Part shown: positions 44,083 through 53,440 of the stretch, in pieces
Position numbering within the stretch: the stretch's first letter is position 1
Layout of the letters: every line of letters begins with the position of its first letter
Assembly (NCBI GenBank): GCA_031082125.1
Contig: JAVHLM010000007.1
Location: 210,235 to 274,234 of the forward strand
Direction: 5' to 3'
Length of the DNA: 64,000 nt
Origin: Candidatus Eremiobacterota bacterium
GTDB taxonomy: Bacteria > Vulcanimicrobiota > CADAWZ01 > Ess09-12
Notes under the pieces: model-generated
What the model was told of the DNA's origin: nothing
Databases searched by the model: none
What the model saw: only the letters and a program-made list of their open reading frames with translations
Translations under genes and position numbers: made by a program

Positions 44083-46749
44083 ATGACACCAATGCTCTCA
44101 CAGTATTTCAAGACCAAGGATGAGTATCCCGGCTGCGTGCTCCTCTTCAGGGTCGGCGATTTTTACGAGGCCTACGGTGAAGATGCTGAGCTTATCTCAA
44201 AAGATCTCGAGATTGTCCTCACCTCCAAGGACGCGGGAGAGGGGAGGAAGGTGGCGATGGCCGGCGTCCCTCACTTCGCCCTGGACACTTACCTCCATAT
44301 GCTGGTGGGTAAGGGGCATAAGGTGGCCATCTCGGAGCAGGTAGAGGATCCGAAGAAGGTAAAAGGGATCGTGAAGAGGGAGGTCATGCGCGTCGTAAGC
44401 TCAGGCACCATCCTTGATCCCCAGATGCTTGACGGTAAAAAGAACAATTACCTGGCGTCACTGCTTGAGCAGGACGGCATCATCGGCCTTTCACTCGCCG
44501 ACATCTCAACGGGCGATTTCGAGGCGACGCAGTACCGTATAGACATAAGCGAGTCCATCAGCGAGGAGCTGGACCGCTGGCGTCCTTCGGAGCTTATCAT
44601 TTCCCCGGCTCTTGCCTCCCACGCCTCTCTCTCAGCCTATCTGGCCTCTGAGAGGATACCCTGCACCGTAATCAACGAACTGCCTGACGGCGCCGAGAGC
44701 GAGGCAATACTGAGGGAGCACTTCGGCCCCTCCCTGAGATCAGGTCCCGAGCTTTATCAGCATGAGAGCGCCCTCCGCGCCACGGCGACGCTGCTTCGGT
44801 ATCTCAGGGATACGCAGAAAAGCACCTCGCTCTCGCTGAGGTTCCCGCGCTTCTTTTCAAGAAGCGAGTTCGTCACTATTGACGCGACAAGCAAAAGAAA
44901 CCTGGAGCTCCTGGAAACCATCATGGCGAGGGAGAGAAAAGGGACGCTCCTCTGGGCTCTCGATGACACCTGCACGGCAATGGGGGGGCGCCTGCTGAGG
45001 GCATGGGTGGTAAAGCCCCTTGTCAACCATGAGGAGATAGAGAGGCGGCTTGATGCGGTCCAGGAGCTCATGGCTTCATGGGACGCCACAAAAAAGCTGA
45101 GAGCTCTTCTCTCAAAGATACAGGACGTTGAGCGCCTTCTCTCCAAGTGCATCTTCGGGACGGCCACCGGGAGGGACCTGCTGGCCCTTCTTGAATCGGC
45201 GAACCAGATCCCCTCTCTGAAACAGCTGCTGGCGCCTTTCAAGAGCCCTCTGCTGGTGAGGCTTGGAAGGACTGACACGCTTGACGGCCTCAGAAAGCTC
45301 CTTGAGGACTCGCTCCATGAATCGCCGCCCGCCACGCTGAGAGAAGGCAATCTGATAAGGGATGGCTACCACAGCGACCTTGATGAGCTGAGAGAGATAA
45401 GGAGGTCGGCGAAAGACTGGATTGCCAGGATGGAGGAGAGAGAGCGGGAGAGGACGGGGATAAAATCTCTCAAGATAGGCTTCAACCAGGTCTTTGGCTA
45501 CTATATCGAGATCACCAGGACCAATCTCAAGATGGTGCCTGAGGACTATATAAGAAAGCAGACCATTGCGAATGGCGAGCGGTTTTTCAGCCCGGAGCTC
45601 AAGGAATACGAGACAAAGGTGCTCTCCGCTGACGAGAGGATAAAGAACCTGGAGTTTGAGATATTCAGCGGTATCCGGGAGGTCGCGGCCCGTCACTCGC
45701 AGGAGCTCCAGGAGCTCTCCGCTGCCGTTGCCACCCTGGACGTGCTGGCAAGCTTTTCAGTCATCGCTGCGGAGCACGGCTATTGCAGGCCGCAGATCAA
45801 GGAGGACAGGTCGCTTATCATCACTGAAGGCCGTCATCCCGTTGTGGAAAGGATACTGGGGGAGCCTTTCGTGAAGAATGACGTGGAATTCAATGAAAAC
45901 GAGAGGATGATCATCATCACGGGGCCCAATATGTCGGGGAAATCGACGTACCTTCGCCAGACGGCCCTTATCGTGATAATGGCACAGATTGGATCCTTCG
46001 TGCCGGCCCAGGCGGCATCAATCGGCATAGTGGACAGGATCTTCACGAGGGTGGGAGCCACCGATGACCTTCACCTGGGGCAGAGCACCTTCATGGTGGA
46101 GATGCTTGAGACCTCAAATATCATCAATAATGCCACGGAGCGGTCACTGGTGATCCTGGATGAGATAGGCAGGGGAACGGGCACTTTCGACGGGCTCTCC
46201 ATTGCCTGGGCCGTCGCCGAGTTCCTGAATGAGCGCACCAGGTGCAAGGCTCTTTTTGCCACCCACTTCCTGGAGCTTACCATGCTCGCAAAAGCCTTTC
46301 CCGGCATCAGGAACAGGCGTGTGGCCGTCAAGGAGACAAGGGACGAGATCATATTTTTGCACAAGATTCTCCCCGGCTCTTCAGACAAGAGCTACGGGAT
46401 CTATGTGGCAAAACTCGCAGGATTTCCTCAAGAAATTCTGCAAAGGGCGCAGGAGATTCTGGAAGAAATGGAAAATGAAAAGAAGTTGCATGAGAAGATA
46501 CCTCACCGCGATGAAAAATATAAGCAGGGTCCGCTGCAGCTGACCTTTTTTGAGGATTCTCCTCATCCTGTCATCGACGAGATAAGAAGAATCAATATTA
46601 TGGAAATGACGCCTCTCCAGGCGCTCAACAGGATCTACCGGTGGCAGAGGAGTATTGACAGGTTCAGGAACGAGGGCCAGGGAAATCCCGGGAGTGACTC
46701 TCCCGGCAAGACTACACGGAAGGAGAGAAGTCTTGAAAAAAATAGTTGA
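44083..46749 (+). CDS. mutS: DNA mismatch repair protein MutS
   Basis: MutS recognises base mismatches. The 888-residue product has the N-terminal mismatch-binding domain with GDFYEAYGEDAE (Phe-x-Glu wedge) and PMLSQYFKTKDEYPGCVLLF, the lever/clamp region, and the ABC ATPase with Walker A GPNMSGKST near residue 615, FTRVGATDDLHLGQSTFMVE and ILDEIGRGTGTFDGLSIAWA. Length is normal. It starts eight bases after the histidine kinase stop and overlaps the start of the GGDEF gene. Confidence 0.97.
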   Translation: MTPMLSQYFKTKDEYPGCVLLFRVGDFYEAYGEDAELISKDLEIVLTSKDAGEGRKVAMAGVPHFALDTYLHMLVGKGHKVAISEQVEDPKKVKGIVKREVMRVVSSGTILDPQMLDGKKNNYLASLLEQDGIIGLSLADISTGDFEATQYRIDISESISEELDRWRPSELIISPALASHASLSAYLASERIPCTVINELPDGAESEAILREHFGPSLRSGPELYQHESALRATATLLRYLRDTQKSTSLSLRFPRFFSRSEFVTIDATSKRNLELLETIMARERKGTLLWALDDTCTAMGGRLLRAWVVKPLVNHEEIERRLDAVQELMASWDATKKLRALLSKIQDVERLLSKCIFGTATGRDLLALLESANQIPSLKQLLAPFKSPLLVRLGRTDTLDGLRKLLEDSLHESPPATLREGNLIRDGYHSDLDELREIRRSAKDWIARMEERERERTGIKSLKIGFNQVFGYYIEITRTNLKMVPEDYIRKQTIANGERFFSPELKEYETKVLSADERIKNLEFEIFSGIREVAARHSQELQELSAAVATLDVLASFSVIAAEHGYCRPQIKEDRSLIITEGRHPVVERILGEPFVKNDVEFNENERMIIITGPNMSGKSTYLRQTALIVIMAQIGSFVPAQAASIGIVDRIFTRVGATDDLHLGQSTFMVEMLETSNIINNATERSLVILDEIGRGTGTFDGLSIAWAVAEFLNERTRCKALFATHFLELTMLAKAFPGIRNRRVAVKETRDEIIFLHKILPGSSDKSYGIYVAKLAGFPQEILQRAQEILEEMENEKKLHEKIPHRDEKYKQGPLQLTFFEDSPHPVIDEIRRINIMEMTPLQALNRIYRWQRSIDRFRNEGQGNPGSDSPGKTTRKERSLEKNS

Positions 46750-48256
46750 CACTTTCTCCAAATGGAGCATCATGTGGCGGTTAATCGCCTTCATCGTGGC
46801 TGCTCTTTACATATACTACCAGGCGGGGAGTGCCGCGGGCACCTCTAAATTGAACCCCCTGATTCTCTCAGGGGCGCTGATAGCTTATGGCGTGCTCTCA
46901 GCTATTTTTGAGCAGTTCGCCAGGAAGATGCCGGCAAGAAACTTCATCCTTATCGTGCTGGATATCCTTGTCGCTTTCGCGCTTCTTTATCTCAGCCCCA
47001 GCAATATGCTCTGCCTCGTTTTTTCGCTTCCCATACTCAATGGCTTCAGGAACAGCAGGATTTCCGGGTATTACCTGCTGCTTTTTGCCATTGTCTTTTA
47101 CACCTTCGGAGGTATAATCTTCTCGATTATGAACAAATCAGCGGCGCAATTCCTGAACCCGCCCCTTCTTCTCTTTTCATACAGTGTCCTCTTTCTCTCC
47201 TTCATCGCGGGGAATCTTTACTGCAGCCTTCAGGGCAACGAGGAAAAGACCGACGCCCTCATCGCGCTTGTGCAGGTGGGCCAGGAGCTCGGTACCACCT
47301 CCTCGCTTCAGCAGGTGCTCTCAAAGGGGATCAACATCGCGAAGACCCTGTTTCCCTGCCACAGCTGCGTAATCTACATGAAGAGCCAGGACGAGAAAGA
47401 CGACCCCGTGCTGAGAGTGAAGGCCTACTCGGCCAAGATCCCTGAGCTGTTCGTCGATTTCAACGTGGAGATAACGCCGTCGATTATCGGCAAGACCATC
47501 AAGGAGAAGGTGGAGCAGCGCATCGACAATTACTCTGCCGATCCCCGCGAAGACGTGATCCCCAAGGACAAGGGGCTCAGGGCAATGATGATAGCTCCTC
47601 TCATGATGGATGACAGGGTAATGGGCATCATACTGATTGCCCACACGCTTCCCGGCTTTTACGGCGAGGAGGACCTGAAGCTCTTCTCTATGCTGGCGAA
47701 CCAGATTGCCCTGGCAGTGAGGAATATCCAGATACAGGAGACCATGGGAGCGATGGCGATTACCGATTCACTGTCGGGGCTTTTCACCCATGGCTTTTTC
47801 CAGGAGAACCTCGCCAAGGAGCTTACCAAGGCCAAGTATGAGAACAAGCCCCTCTCCTTCATGATCATAGACGTTGATTTCTTCAAGAAGATAAATGACA
47901 CTTACGGTCATCCGCAGGGCGACGCGCTTCTCAAACAACTGGGCGGTGTCTTCAGGTCCCTGGCGAGGAAGGGGGATGTCCTGTGCCGGTATGGCGGCGA
48001 CGAGTTCACCGTCACCATGCTCAACACCAACAGGATAAGCGCCGTCATTCTCGCGGAAAAGATAAGGACCGCCGTTGAGGAGTACGAGTTTGTACTGAAG
48101 GGCCAGGTGGTCCACATCACGATAAGCGGCGGCGTGGGGAGCTTCCCCGAGGACGCGCAGACCAAGAAAGAGCTGATAGACTGTGCCGACAAGGCCATGT
48201 ATCAATCCAAGCAGGGCGGGAGAAACAAGATAAGCTTCGGCGCCTCCAAGAAATGA
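46733..48256 (+). CDS. Membrane GAF-GGDEF diguanylate cyclase (TTG start)
   Basis: This is a 507-residue predicted c-di-GMP synthase. About six hydrophobic segments cover residues 10-165, a GAF domain about 185-340 (TTSSLQQVLSKGINIAKTLF), and a GGDEF domain about 350-505 with DSLSGLFTHGFFQ, DVDFFKKINDTYGHPQGD and an intact RYGGDEF active site near 420-426. Initiation is at TTG 46733 with AGGAGAG at 46721-46727, overlapping the mutS end by 17 bases. The signal sensed is unknown. Confidence 0.92.
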   Translation: MKKIVDTFSKWSIMWRLIAFIVAALYIYYQAGSAAGTSKLNPLILSGALIAYGVLSAIFEQFARKMPARNFILIVLDILVAFALLYLSPSNMLCLVFSLPILNGFRNSRISGYYLLLFAIVFYTFGGIIFSIMNKSAAQFLNPPLLLFSYSVLFLSFIAGNLYCSLQGNEEKTDALIALVQVGQELGTTSSLQQVLSKGINIAKTLFPCHSCVIYMKSQDEKDDPVLRVKAYSAKIPELFVDFNVEITPSIIGKTIKEKVEQRIDNYSADPREDVIPKDKGLRAMMIAPLMMDDRVMGIILIAHTLPGFYGEEDLKLFSMLANQIALAVRNIQIQETMGAMAITDSLSGLFTHGFFQENLAKELTKAKYENKPLSFMIIDVDFFKKINDTYGHPQGDALLKQLGGVFRSLARKGDVLCRYGGDEFTVTMLNTNRISAVILAEKIRTAVEEYEFVLKGQVVHITISGGVGSFPEDAQTKKELIDCADKAMYQSKQGGRNKISFGASKK

Positions 48257-48346
48257 AAGATCCTTCACCCCAAACCCCTGGAATCCATGAGCTTCAGAGG
48301 ATCACGGAGCCGCCTGGCTCCCGCACTATGCAGAAAGTGAGACCCC

Positions 48347-50113
48347 ATGGCACAGATAAGGATTCTTGACAGGGATACCAGGGAGAAGATTGCCGCCGGG
48401 GAAGTCATCGAGAGACCTCTCTCCGTCGTCAAGGAGCTCGTGGAAAACTCCATTGACGCGGGGAGCACCTCCATCACCGTCGAGCTCCAGGATGGCGGCG
48501 TCAGGGAGATGAAAATCACCGACAATGGCTGCGGGATGGCCCCGGGTGACATGGGCCTCGCAGTGCAGCGATTTGCCACCAGCAAGATAGCGGATTTTGA
48601 CGACCTTGAGAAGCTTGCCACGCTGGGTTTCAGGGGTGAAGCCCTACCCAGCATTGCAGCCGTGTCAAGGATGGAGATCACCTCGAGGCCGGAGGGGGAG
48701 GAATGCGCCTTCAGGCTCGTGATAGAAGGCGGTGAGGCTGGTGAGATCAGGGAGGCCCCCGGCGACAGGGGGACCCATATTTCGGTGACAAAACTCTTCT
48801 TCAATACGCCAGCCCGGAAAAAATTCCTCAAGAACCCCGTGCAGGAGACAGCACAGATCTCCCACCTCCTCTCCAAGATTGCCCTCTCAAGGAGAGACAT
48901 ACACTTCAGGCTGAAGTCGAACGGAAAGAATGTTTTCAGCTTCCCCGCCGCCATGGGCGTAAGGGACTGCCTGGCCACCCTCTGGACTGTCGAAGACCAG
49001 GACGATATAAGGGAAATGACCTGTCAGGAGGGTTCCTTAAGCATCAGGGGGTACCTCTGCCATCCCCGTATCGTGAGGGGAAACCGCCAGGAGGAGACCG
49101 TATTTGTCAACGGCAGGCTCATAAAGAGCTCCCTGATCCTTCAGGCCCTGCAGGACGGCTATCATCCCCTTGTCCCTCCCCGGCGCTACCCGCTGGCACT
49201 CCTTTTCCTCACCCTGCCGGGTGGCGAGCTGGACGTGAATGTCCATCCCACGAAGACTGAGATCCGCTTTGAAAAGGCAAACTCTATATTCAGGATGGTG
49301 AGGGATGCCGTGGCGGCCGCCACAAGGCAGTTCAGGATCCCTTCCTATGAGGCGCTTGTCACGGAAGTGAAGGAGCAAGGGAGGGAGCGTTCCTTCCAGA
49401 TAGGACTGCCGTACGATTCCGTCACCGGCGAGGTCATCGATGAGGCAGGGGAAAGCGGCGGCCCCTGGAACCCGCCTGAAGCCCCCCGGGAATTGAAATC
49501 CCCTTCCCCATGGAAAGCCCCCCCCGCCCCGGAGAAAGCCTCGGGCTTTCTTCCTCTTGCCCAGCTCTACGGTACCTATATCGTAGGGGAAAAGAACGGG
49601 GCCCTTGTGATTATCGACCAGCACGCAGGCCACGAGAGGATTGTCTATGAAGAGCTTGACGGGAAGGAATCAGCGACCCATTCCATGGCACAGGGTATGC
49701 TCTTCTCGCCGGTATACGAATTTTCCCCTTCGGAAAGCCTTTTTCTCAGTGAGCACCTTGATGAGTTAAGCAGGATGGGCCTTTCTATGGAGCATTTCGG
49801 GGGAACATCCTTCAGGGTTCTCTCTATGCCTCCCTTCATCAAGGAAAGAGAGGTGGAGCCCTTTGTGCGCACAGTGCTCTCAGAGCTTATGGAAGGCAGA
49901 AAATCACAGGATTCCGATATCCCCGAGCGCCTGAGGAAAATCATGGCCTGCAGGGGCTCCGTGCAGGCCGGCGACCGCCTCACCCCCGAGGAGATGTCGG
50001 CCCTGGAGAAGAACCTCATGGAAACCTGCGATCCTTTTCACTGCCCCCACGGGAGGCCTACGATGATAAGACTTGAAAGGGACGATCTGGAAAAGCTATT
50101 TAAGAGAAAATAA
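48347..50113 (+). CDS. mutL: DNA mismatch repair protein MutL, endonuclease type
   Basis: MutL couples MutS to strand removal. The 588-residue product has the GHKL ATPase (IAAGEVIERPLSVVKELVEN, DNGCGM, TLGFRGEALPSIAAVS) and a C-terminal domain with the endonuclease motif DQHAGHERIVYEE near residue 424, ACRGSVQAGD and CPHGRP, all retained. This indicates a MutH-independent, nicking MutL. A Pro-rich linker lies at about 365-400. It follows the GGDEF gene after 90 bases that hold a small GGAGCC/GGCTCC hairpin without a U-tract. Confidence 0.97.
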   Translation: MAQIRILDRDTREKIAAGEVIERPLSVVKELVENSIDAGSTSITVELQDGGVREMKITDNGCGMAPGDMGLAVQRFATSKIADFDDLEKLATLGFRGEALPSIAAVSRMEITSRPEGEECAFRLVIEGGEAGEIREAPGDRGTHISVTKLFFNTPARKKFLKNPVQETAQISHLLSKIALSRRDIHFRLKSNGKNVFSFPAAMGVRDCLATLWTVEDQDDIREMTCQEGSLSIRGYLCHPRIVRGNRQEETVFVNGRLIKSSLILQALQDGYHPLVPPRRYPLALLFLTLPGGELDVNVHPTKTEIRFEKANSIFRMVRDAVAAATRQFRIPSYEALVTEVKEQGRERSFQIGLPYDSVTGEVIDEAGESGGPWNPPEAPRELKSPSPWKAPPAPEKASGFLPLAQLYGTYIVGEKNGALVIIDQHAGHERIVYEELDGKESATHSMAQGMLFSPVYEFSPSESLFLSEHLDELSRMGLSMEHFGGTSFRVLSMPPFIKEREVEPFVRTVLSELMEGRKSQDSDIPERLRKIMACRGSVQAGDRLTPEEMSALEKNLMETCDPFHCPHGRPTMIRLERDDLEKLFKRK

Positions 50114-50211
50114 GAGGAGATTGGCTCTTTCATCTTTAAGTATAACGGGAGAGAAAAAACCTTCCCCTTCAGGCATTGTCATTTTTTTACAGAGAGAAAG
50201 GAGTTTTACCT

Positions 50212-50502
50212 ATGCAGCTCAATCTTCAGGATGCCTACCTTGCGCAGTGCAAAAAAGAGAACCAGGGTGTGATAATTTACCTGGTCAACGGCTTCCAGCT
50301 CAAAGGCAATATTAAAGGATTCGATAATTTCACCATTTTTATCGAAAATGGCGAGGGGAAACTCCAGATGATCTACAAGCACGCGGTCACCACCATTAAC
50401 GCAGTCAAGAATATCAACACGGTATTCCTTGGCGATGCCTTCAAGGAGGCACTCGGGACGGGGGAGAAGAAAGAAAAAGTAGGAGTATTGTCAGAGAAGT
50501 AA
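50212..50502 (+). CDS. hfq: RNA chaperone Hfq
   Basis: Hfq is a hexameric RNA-binding chaperone in small-RNA regulation. The 96-residue product carries Sm1 (LQDAYLAQCKKENQGVIIYL, VNGFQLKGNIKGFDNFTI) and the Sm2 motif MIYKHAVTTI, diagnostic for the family, with a short polar C-terminal tail. AAAGGAG at 50197-50203 decides ATG 50212 over ATG 50176. It follows mutL directly, without the miaA gene often found between them. dapF starts four bases after its stop. Confidence 0.96.
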   Translation: MQLNLQDAYLAQCKKENQGVIIYLVNGFQLKGNIKGFDNFTIFIENGEGKLQMIYKHAVTTINAVKNINTVFLGDAFKEALGTGEKKEKVGVLSEK

Positions 50503-50506
50503 TGCT

Positions 50507-51358
50507 ATGCACTTCGTCAAGATGCATGGACTCGGAAATGATTTCATAATCGCTGACGGCCGTGAGCTTGGAGGCATCCCGCCTGAGCGTATGGCCCTCT
50601 CCCTCTGCGAGAGAAGGCGCGGGATAGGTGCCGATGGCCTGCTCCTTTATTACCATTCCACAACAGACAGCGCTGAATTTGAGATGCGGCTCTACAACCC
50701 TGACGGCTCCCAGGCGGAAATGTGCGGGAACGGGATCCGGTGCCTTGCAAAGCTCCTTTATGACAAAAACCTCGTGAGAAGAAGAGAGTTCTCCATCGCC
50801 ACAAAGGCCGGCCTGAAAGGGGTTTCTGTGTTCGAGGAGAATGAAAGCATATGGCTTGTCGAGGTGAATATGGGCATTCCGAGGCTCCGCTGCAGGGAGA
50901 TACCTGTTATCTGTGACGGCGACGGCGACAGCCAGTTTTTCATGAGGATGATCCAGGCAGGGGGCAGGAACTACGAAGCGACCTGCGTGAATATGGGCAA
51001 CCCTCACTGCGTGATTTTCGTGGAGGGCTTCAGCGGAATCAGGCTTCACGACGAAGGGAAAGCCCTGGAATATCACCCTCTTTTCCCTGAGAGAACCAAT
51101 GTGGAGTTTGTGAAGGTCCGCGCAGCGGATCATCTTGAAGTGAAAGTATGGGAGCGCGGCGCCGGGGAGACACAGGCCTGCGGCACGGGGGCCTGCGCAT
51201 CACTTGTGGCAGCCTTTCTCGCAGGGAAAACAGGCAGGACTGCAAAGGTCGATCTCCCCGGCGGCACATTACAGGTTACCTGGAAAGAATCAGGCGAGGT
51301 ATTCATGAAAGGCCCCGCCATTGAGGTTTTTGCGGGCGAGATACCCCTGGATATATGA
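50507..51358 (+). CDS. dapF: Diaminopimelate epimerase
   Basis: It interconverts LL- and meso-diaminopimelate, supplying lysine and peptidoglycan precursors. The 283-residue product has both catalytic cysteines: C73 in EMCGNGIRC and C225 in ETQACGTGACAS. The N-terminus MHFVKMHGLGNDF matches the family. Together with aspartate kinase at 24747, this shows the diaminopimelate pathway. The stop is followed by the P-loop ATPase gene after 25 bases. Confidence 0.97.
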   Translation: MHFVKMHGLGNDFIIADGRELGGIPPERMALSLCERRRGIGADGLLLYYHSTTDSAEFEMRLYNPDGSQAEMCGNGIRCLAKLLYDKNLVRRREFSIATKAGLKGVSVFEENESIWLVEVNMGIPRLRCREIPVICDGDGDSQFFMRMIQAGGRNYEATCVNMGNPHCVIFVEGFSGIRLHDEGKALEYHPLFPERTNVEFVKVRAADHLEVKVWERGAGETQACGTGACASLVAAFLAGKTGRTAKVDLPGGTLQVTWKESGEVFMKGPAIEVFAGEIPLDI

Positions 51359-51383
51359 GAGGCGCCGAAAAAAGGATATAGAT

Positions 51384-52100
51384 ATGATTCCAGAAGGATT
51401 CTCCGTTTTTATCTTTACCGGCGGACTGGGATCGGGCAAAACGGAGATAGCCGCCAATTTTTCTCTAAAGCTTGCCGGAAGAGGCGGGAACGGGCCTGTC
51501 CATCTTGTTGATCTTGATATTGTCAAGCCTTACTTCAGGAGCCGCCACCTGGCGGCAGAGCTTGAAGCCACAGCAGTTAAGCTCGTGGCACCACCGGCGC
51601 CCTATCTCCATGCCGATCTTCCTCTTGTTCCTCCGGAAGTGAGGGCGATCCTCGCTTCCGGGACCTCAAAGGTAGTGCTCGACGTGGGAGGAGATGACGT
51701 AGGCGCGAGAGTCCTGGGCTGTTTCCAGGATGAGCTATCCCGGAGGGCTCACCGCCTTTATTACGTGGTGAACATATCAAGGCCCCTTGCAAAGGAGCGC
51801 GCCGAGATTCTCTCGATGATGAGGGATATAGAGGGCTCGAGCGGCCTCAGGATCACGGGAATCGTCAATAATACCCACCTCATGGGGGAGACGACGCCGG
51901 AGATCGTCCTTGAGGGCGCCCGGACCGCCAGAGCCCTGGCAGCGGAGATCGGAGTTCCGCTTGCCTTTCACTGCATCAAGGAGGACATGGTGGAGCCTCC
52001 GCTGGAAGAGCCCGTCTTCAAGCTGAGACTCTATTTTCACCAGTATTTTGAATCAAGACAGGGAGGGAAGCGCTATGCCATTAATAGAGGTGGATGTTGA
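51384..52100 (+). CDS. P-loop ATPase upstream of 2-oxoacid oxidoreductase genes
   Basis: This 238-residue protein has a Walker A GGLGSGKT at residues 13-20, HLVDLDIVKPYFRSR near 45-59 and VVLDVGGDDVGARVLG, resembling SIMIBI/MinD-type NTPases. It recurs beside kor operons in anaerobic lineages and may assist complex maturation, but this is unproven. AAGG at 51372-51375 supports ATG 51384, although the frame is open from 51321. It overlaps the ferredoxin subunit gene by 26 bases, so it belongs to the same operon. Confidence 0.82.
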   Translation: MIPEGFSVFIFTGGLGSGKTEIAANFSLKLAGRGGNGPVHLVDLDIVKPYFRSRHLAAELEATAVKLVAPPAPYLHADLPLVPPEVRAILASGTSKVVLDVGGDDVGARVLGCFQDELSRRAHRLYYVVNISRPLAKERAEILSMMRDIEGSSGLRITGIVNNTHLMGETTPEIVLEGARTARALAAEIGVPLAFHCIKEDMVEPPLEEPVFKLRLYFHQYFESRQGGKRYAINRGGC

Positions 52101-52278
52101 GAGGTGCAAGGGCTGCATGCTGTGCGCCCATTTCTGCCCGAAGAAGATTATCGATGCCTCGGAGCACCTCAACACCAAGGGTTATTACCCTGCGAGGCAG
52201 AAAGACCAGGAGAAGTGCGTCGGGTGCGCCACCTGCGGGCGCATGTGCCCTGACGTGGCAATCACGGTCTACAAGTAA
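52075..52278 (+). CDS. korD: 2-oxoacid:ferredoxin oxidoreductase delta (ferredoxin) subunit
   Basis: This 67-residue 2x[4Fe-4S] ferredoxin has cysteines C11, C14, C17, C21 and C48, C51, C54, C58, both with CxxCxxCxxxC spacing. It carries electrons out of the oxoacid oxidoreductase. GGGAGGGAAG at about 52060-52069 decides ATG 52075 over ATG 52048. The order korD-korA-korB-korC is the standard four-subunit layout. 2-Oxoglutarate is the probable substrate, but 2-oxoisovalerate cannot be excluded. Confidence 0.92.
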   Translation: MPLIEVDVERCKGCMLCAHFCPKKIIDASEHLNTKGYYPARQKDQEKCVGCATCGRMCPDVAITVYK

Positions 52279-52338
52279 AGGCATCCATGTGCCGCGGGCA
52301 GGCGGATAAGAGAAATAATCAGGAAAGGTGTGGCTTGT

Positions 52339-53403
52339 ATGGGGAAAAAAGTATTGATGAAAGGTAATGAAGCCATTGGCGAGGCGGCTATCACGGCGGG
52401 GTGCCGGCATTTCTTCGGCTATCCCATCACCCCGCAGAGCGAGCTGCCTGCCTATCTGGCAAAGAGAATGCCCCAGGAGGGAGGCGTCTTTCTCCAGGGC
52501 GAAAGCGAGGTGGCCTCGGTAAACATGGTGTACGGGGCGTCCTCGGCAGGAGTAAGGGTGATGACGTCATCGTCAAGCCCCGGCGTGAGCCTCAAGCAGG
52601 AAGGTATCTCCTACATGGTGGGCGCCGAGCTTCCCGCGCTTGTCTGCAACGTGCAGCGGGCAGGACCGGGCCTGGGCACCATCCAGCCGGCCCAGTCCGA
52701 TTATTTCCAGGCCACCAAGGGAGGGGGCCATGGTGATTACAATATAATAGTCCTCTCCCCGTCATCGGTGCAGGAGATCGTGGATATGGTGAGAATGGCC
52801 TTTGACCTGGCCGACACCTACCGGAACCCCTGCATGCTCCTCACCGACGGGATGCTGGGCCAGCTCATGGAGCCCGTGGATTTCGGCGATTACAAGCCCA
52901 TGGTCTTTGAAAAGCCATGGGCACTCACCGGCTGCAAGGGGCGGCCGAAGAACACCGTCACCTCAATTTACATCCAGCCTGAGAGGATGGAAGAGCACAA
53001 CCTGAAGCTCCAGAAGAAATTCGCCGCAATACGGGAGAAAGAGCAGCGCTGGGAGGAGCTGAGCCTCAGCGATGACACGGAAATTCTTGTCGTCGCCCAC
53101 GGCACGATGGCGCGCATCGTGAAATCGGCGATGAAGGAGGCCCAGGAGCAGGGAGTGAAAGTGGGCGTCATACGCCCCATCACCGTATGGCCCTTCCCCG
53201 AAAAGGCCTTCAGAAACCTCAGGAACATCCAGACGGTGCTTGTCGTGGAGATGAGCGCGGGCCAGATGCTGGAGGATGTCAAGCTCTCCATAAACGGGAG
53301 GCTCCCCGTCCATTTCTTCGGGAGAATGGGCGGGATGGTCCCCACCGTCGAGCAGATTCTATCCCAGATAATGAGCCTCAGGAAGAGTCCCGCGAAGCTC
53401 TGA
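52339..53403 (+). CDS. korA: 2-oxoacid:ferredoxin oxidoreductase alpha subunit
   Basis: This 354-residue subunit contains the pyrimidine-binding part of the thiamine diphosphate site. Motifs are FFGYPITPQSELPAYLA, SEVASVNMVYGASSAGVRVM, SSSSPGVSLKQEGISYM and GLGTIQPAQSDYFQATKGGG. GTG 52330 is in frame but too close to AGGAAAGG (52321-52328), so ATG 52339 is preferred. Residues near the C-terminus (VIRPITVWPFPEKAF) match the family. It acts with the beta and gamma subunits and ferredoxin. Confidence 0.95.
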   Translation: MGKKVLMKGNEAIGEAAITAGCRHFFGYPITPQSELPAYLAKRMPQEGGVFLQGESEVASVNMVYGASSAGVRVMTSSSSPGVSLKQEGISYMVGAELPALVCNVQRAGPGLGTIQPAQSDYFQATKGGGHGDYNIIVLSPSSVQEIVDMVRMAFDLADTYRNPCMLLTDGMLGQLMEPVDFGDYKPMVFEKPWALTGCKGRPKNTVTSIYIQPERMEEHNLKLQKKFAAIREKEQRWEELSLSDDTEILVVAHGTMARIVKSAMKEAQEQGVKVGVIRPITVWPFPEKAFRNLRNIQTVLVVEMSAGQMLEDVKLSINGRLPVHFFGRMGGMVPTVEQILSQIMSLRKSPAKL

Positions 53404-53440
53404 GAGGCTTTTTCATTTTCTCACCGGAAGGAGGATTCAC

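Noticed and set aside
48300..48330. Terminator between the GGDEF gene and mutL
   Set aside because: GGAGCC/GGCTCC can pair, but no U-tract follows.
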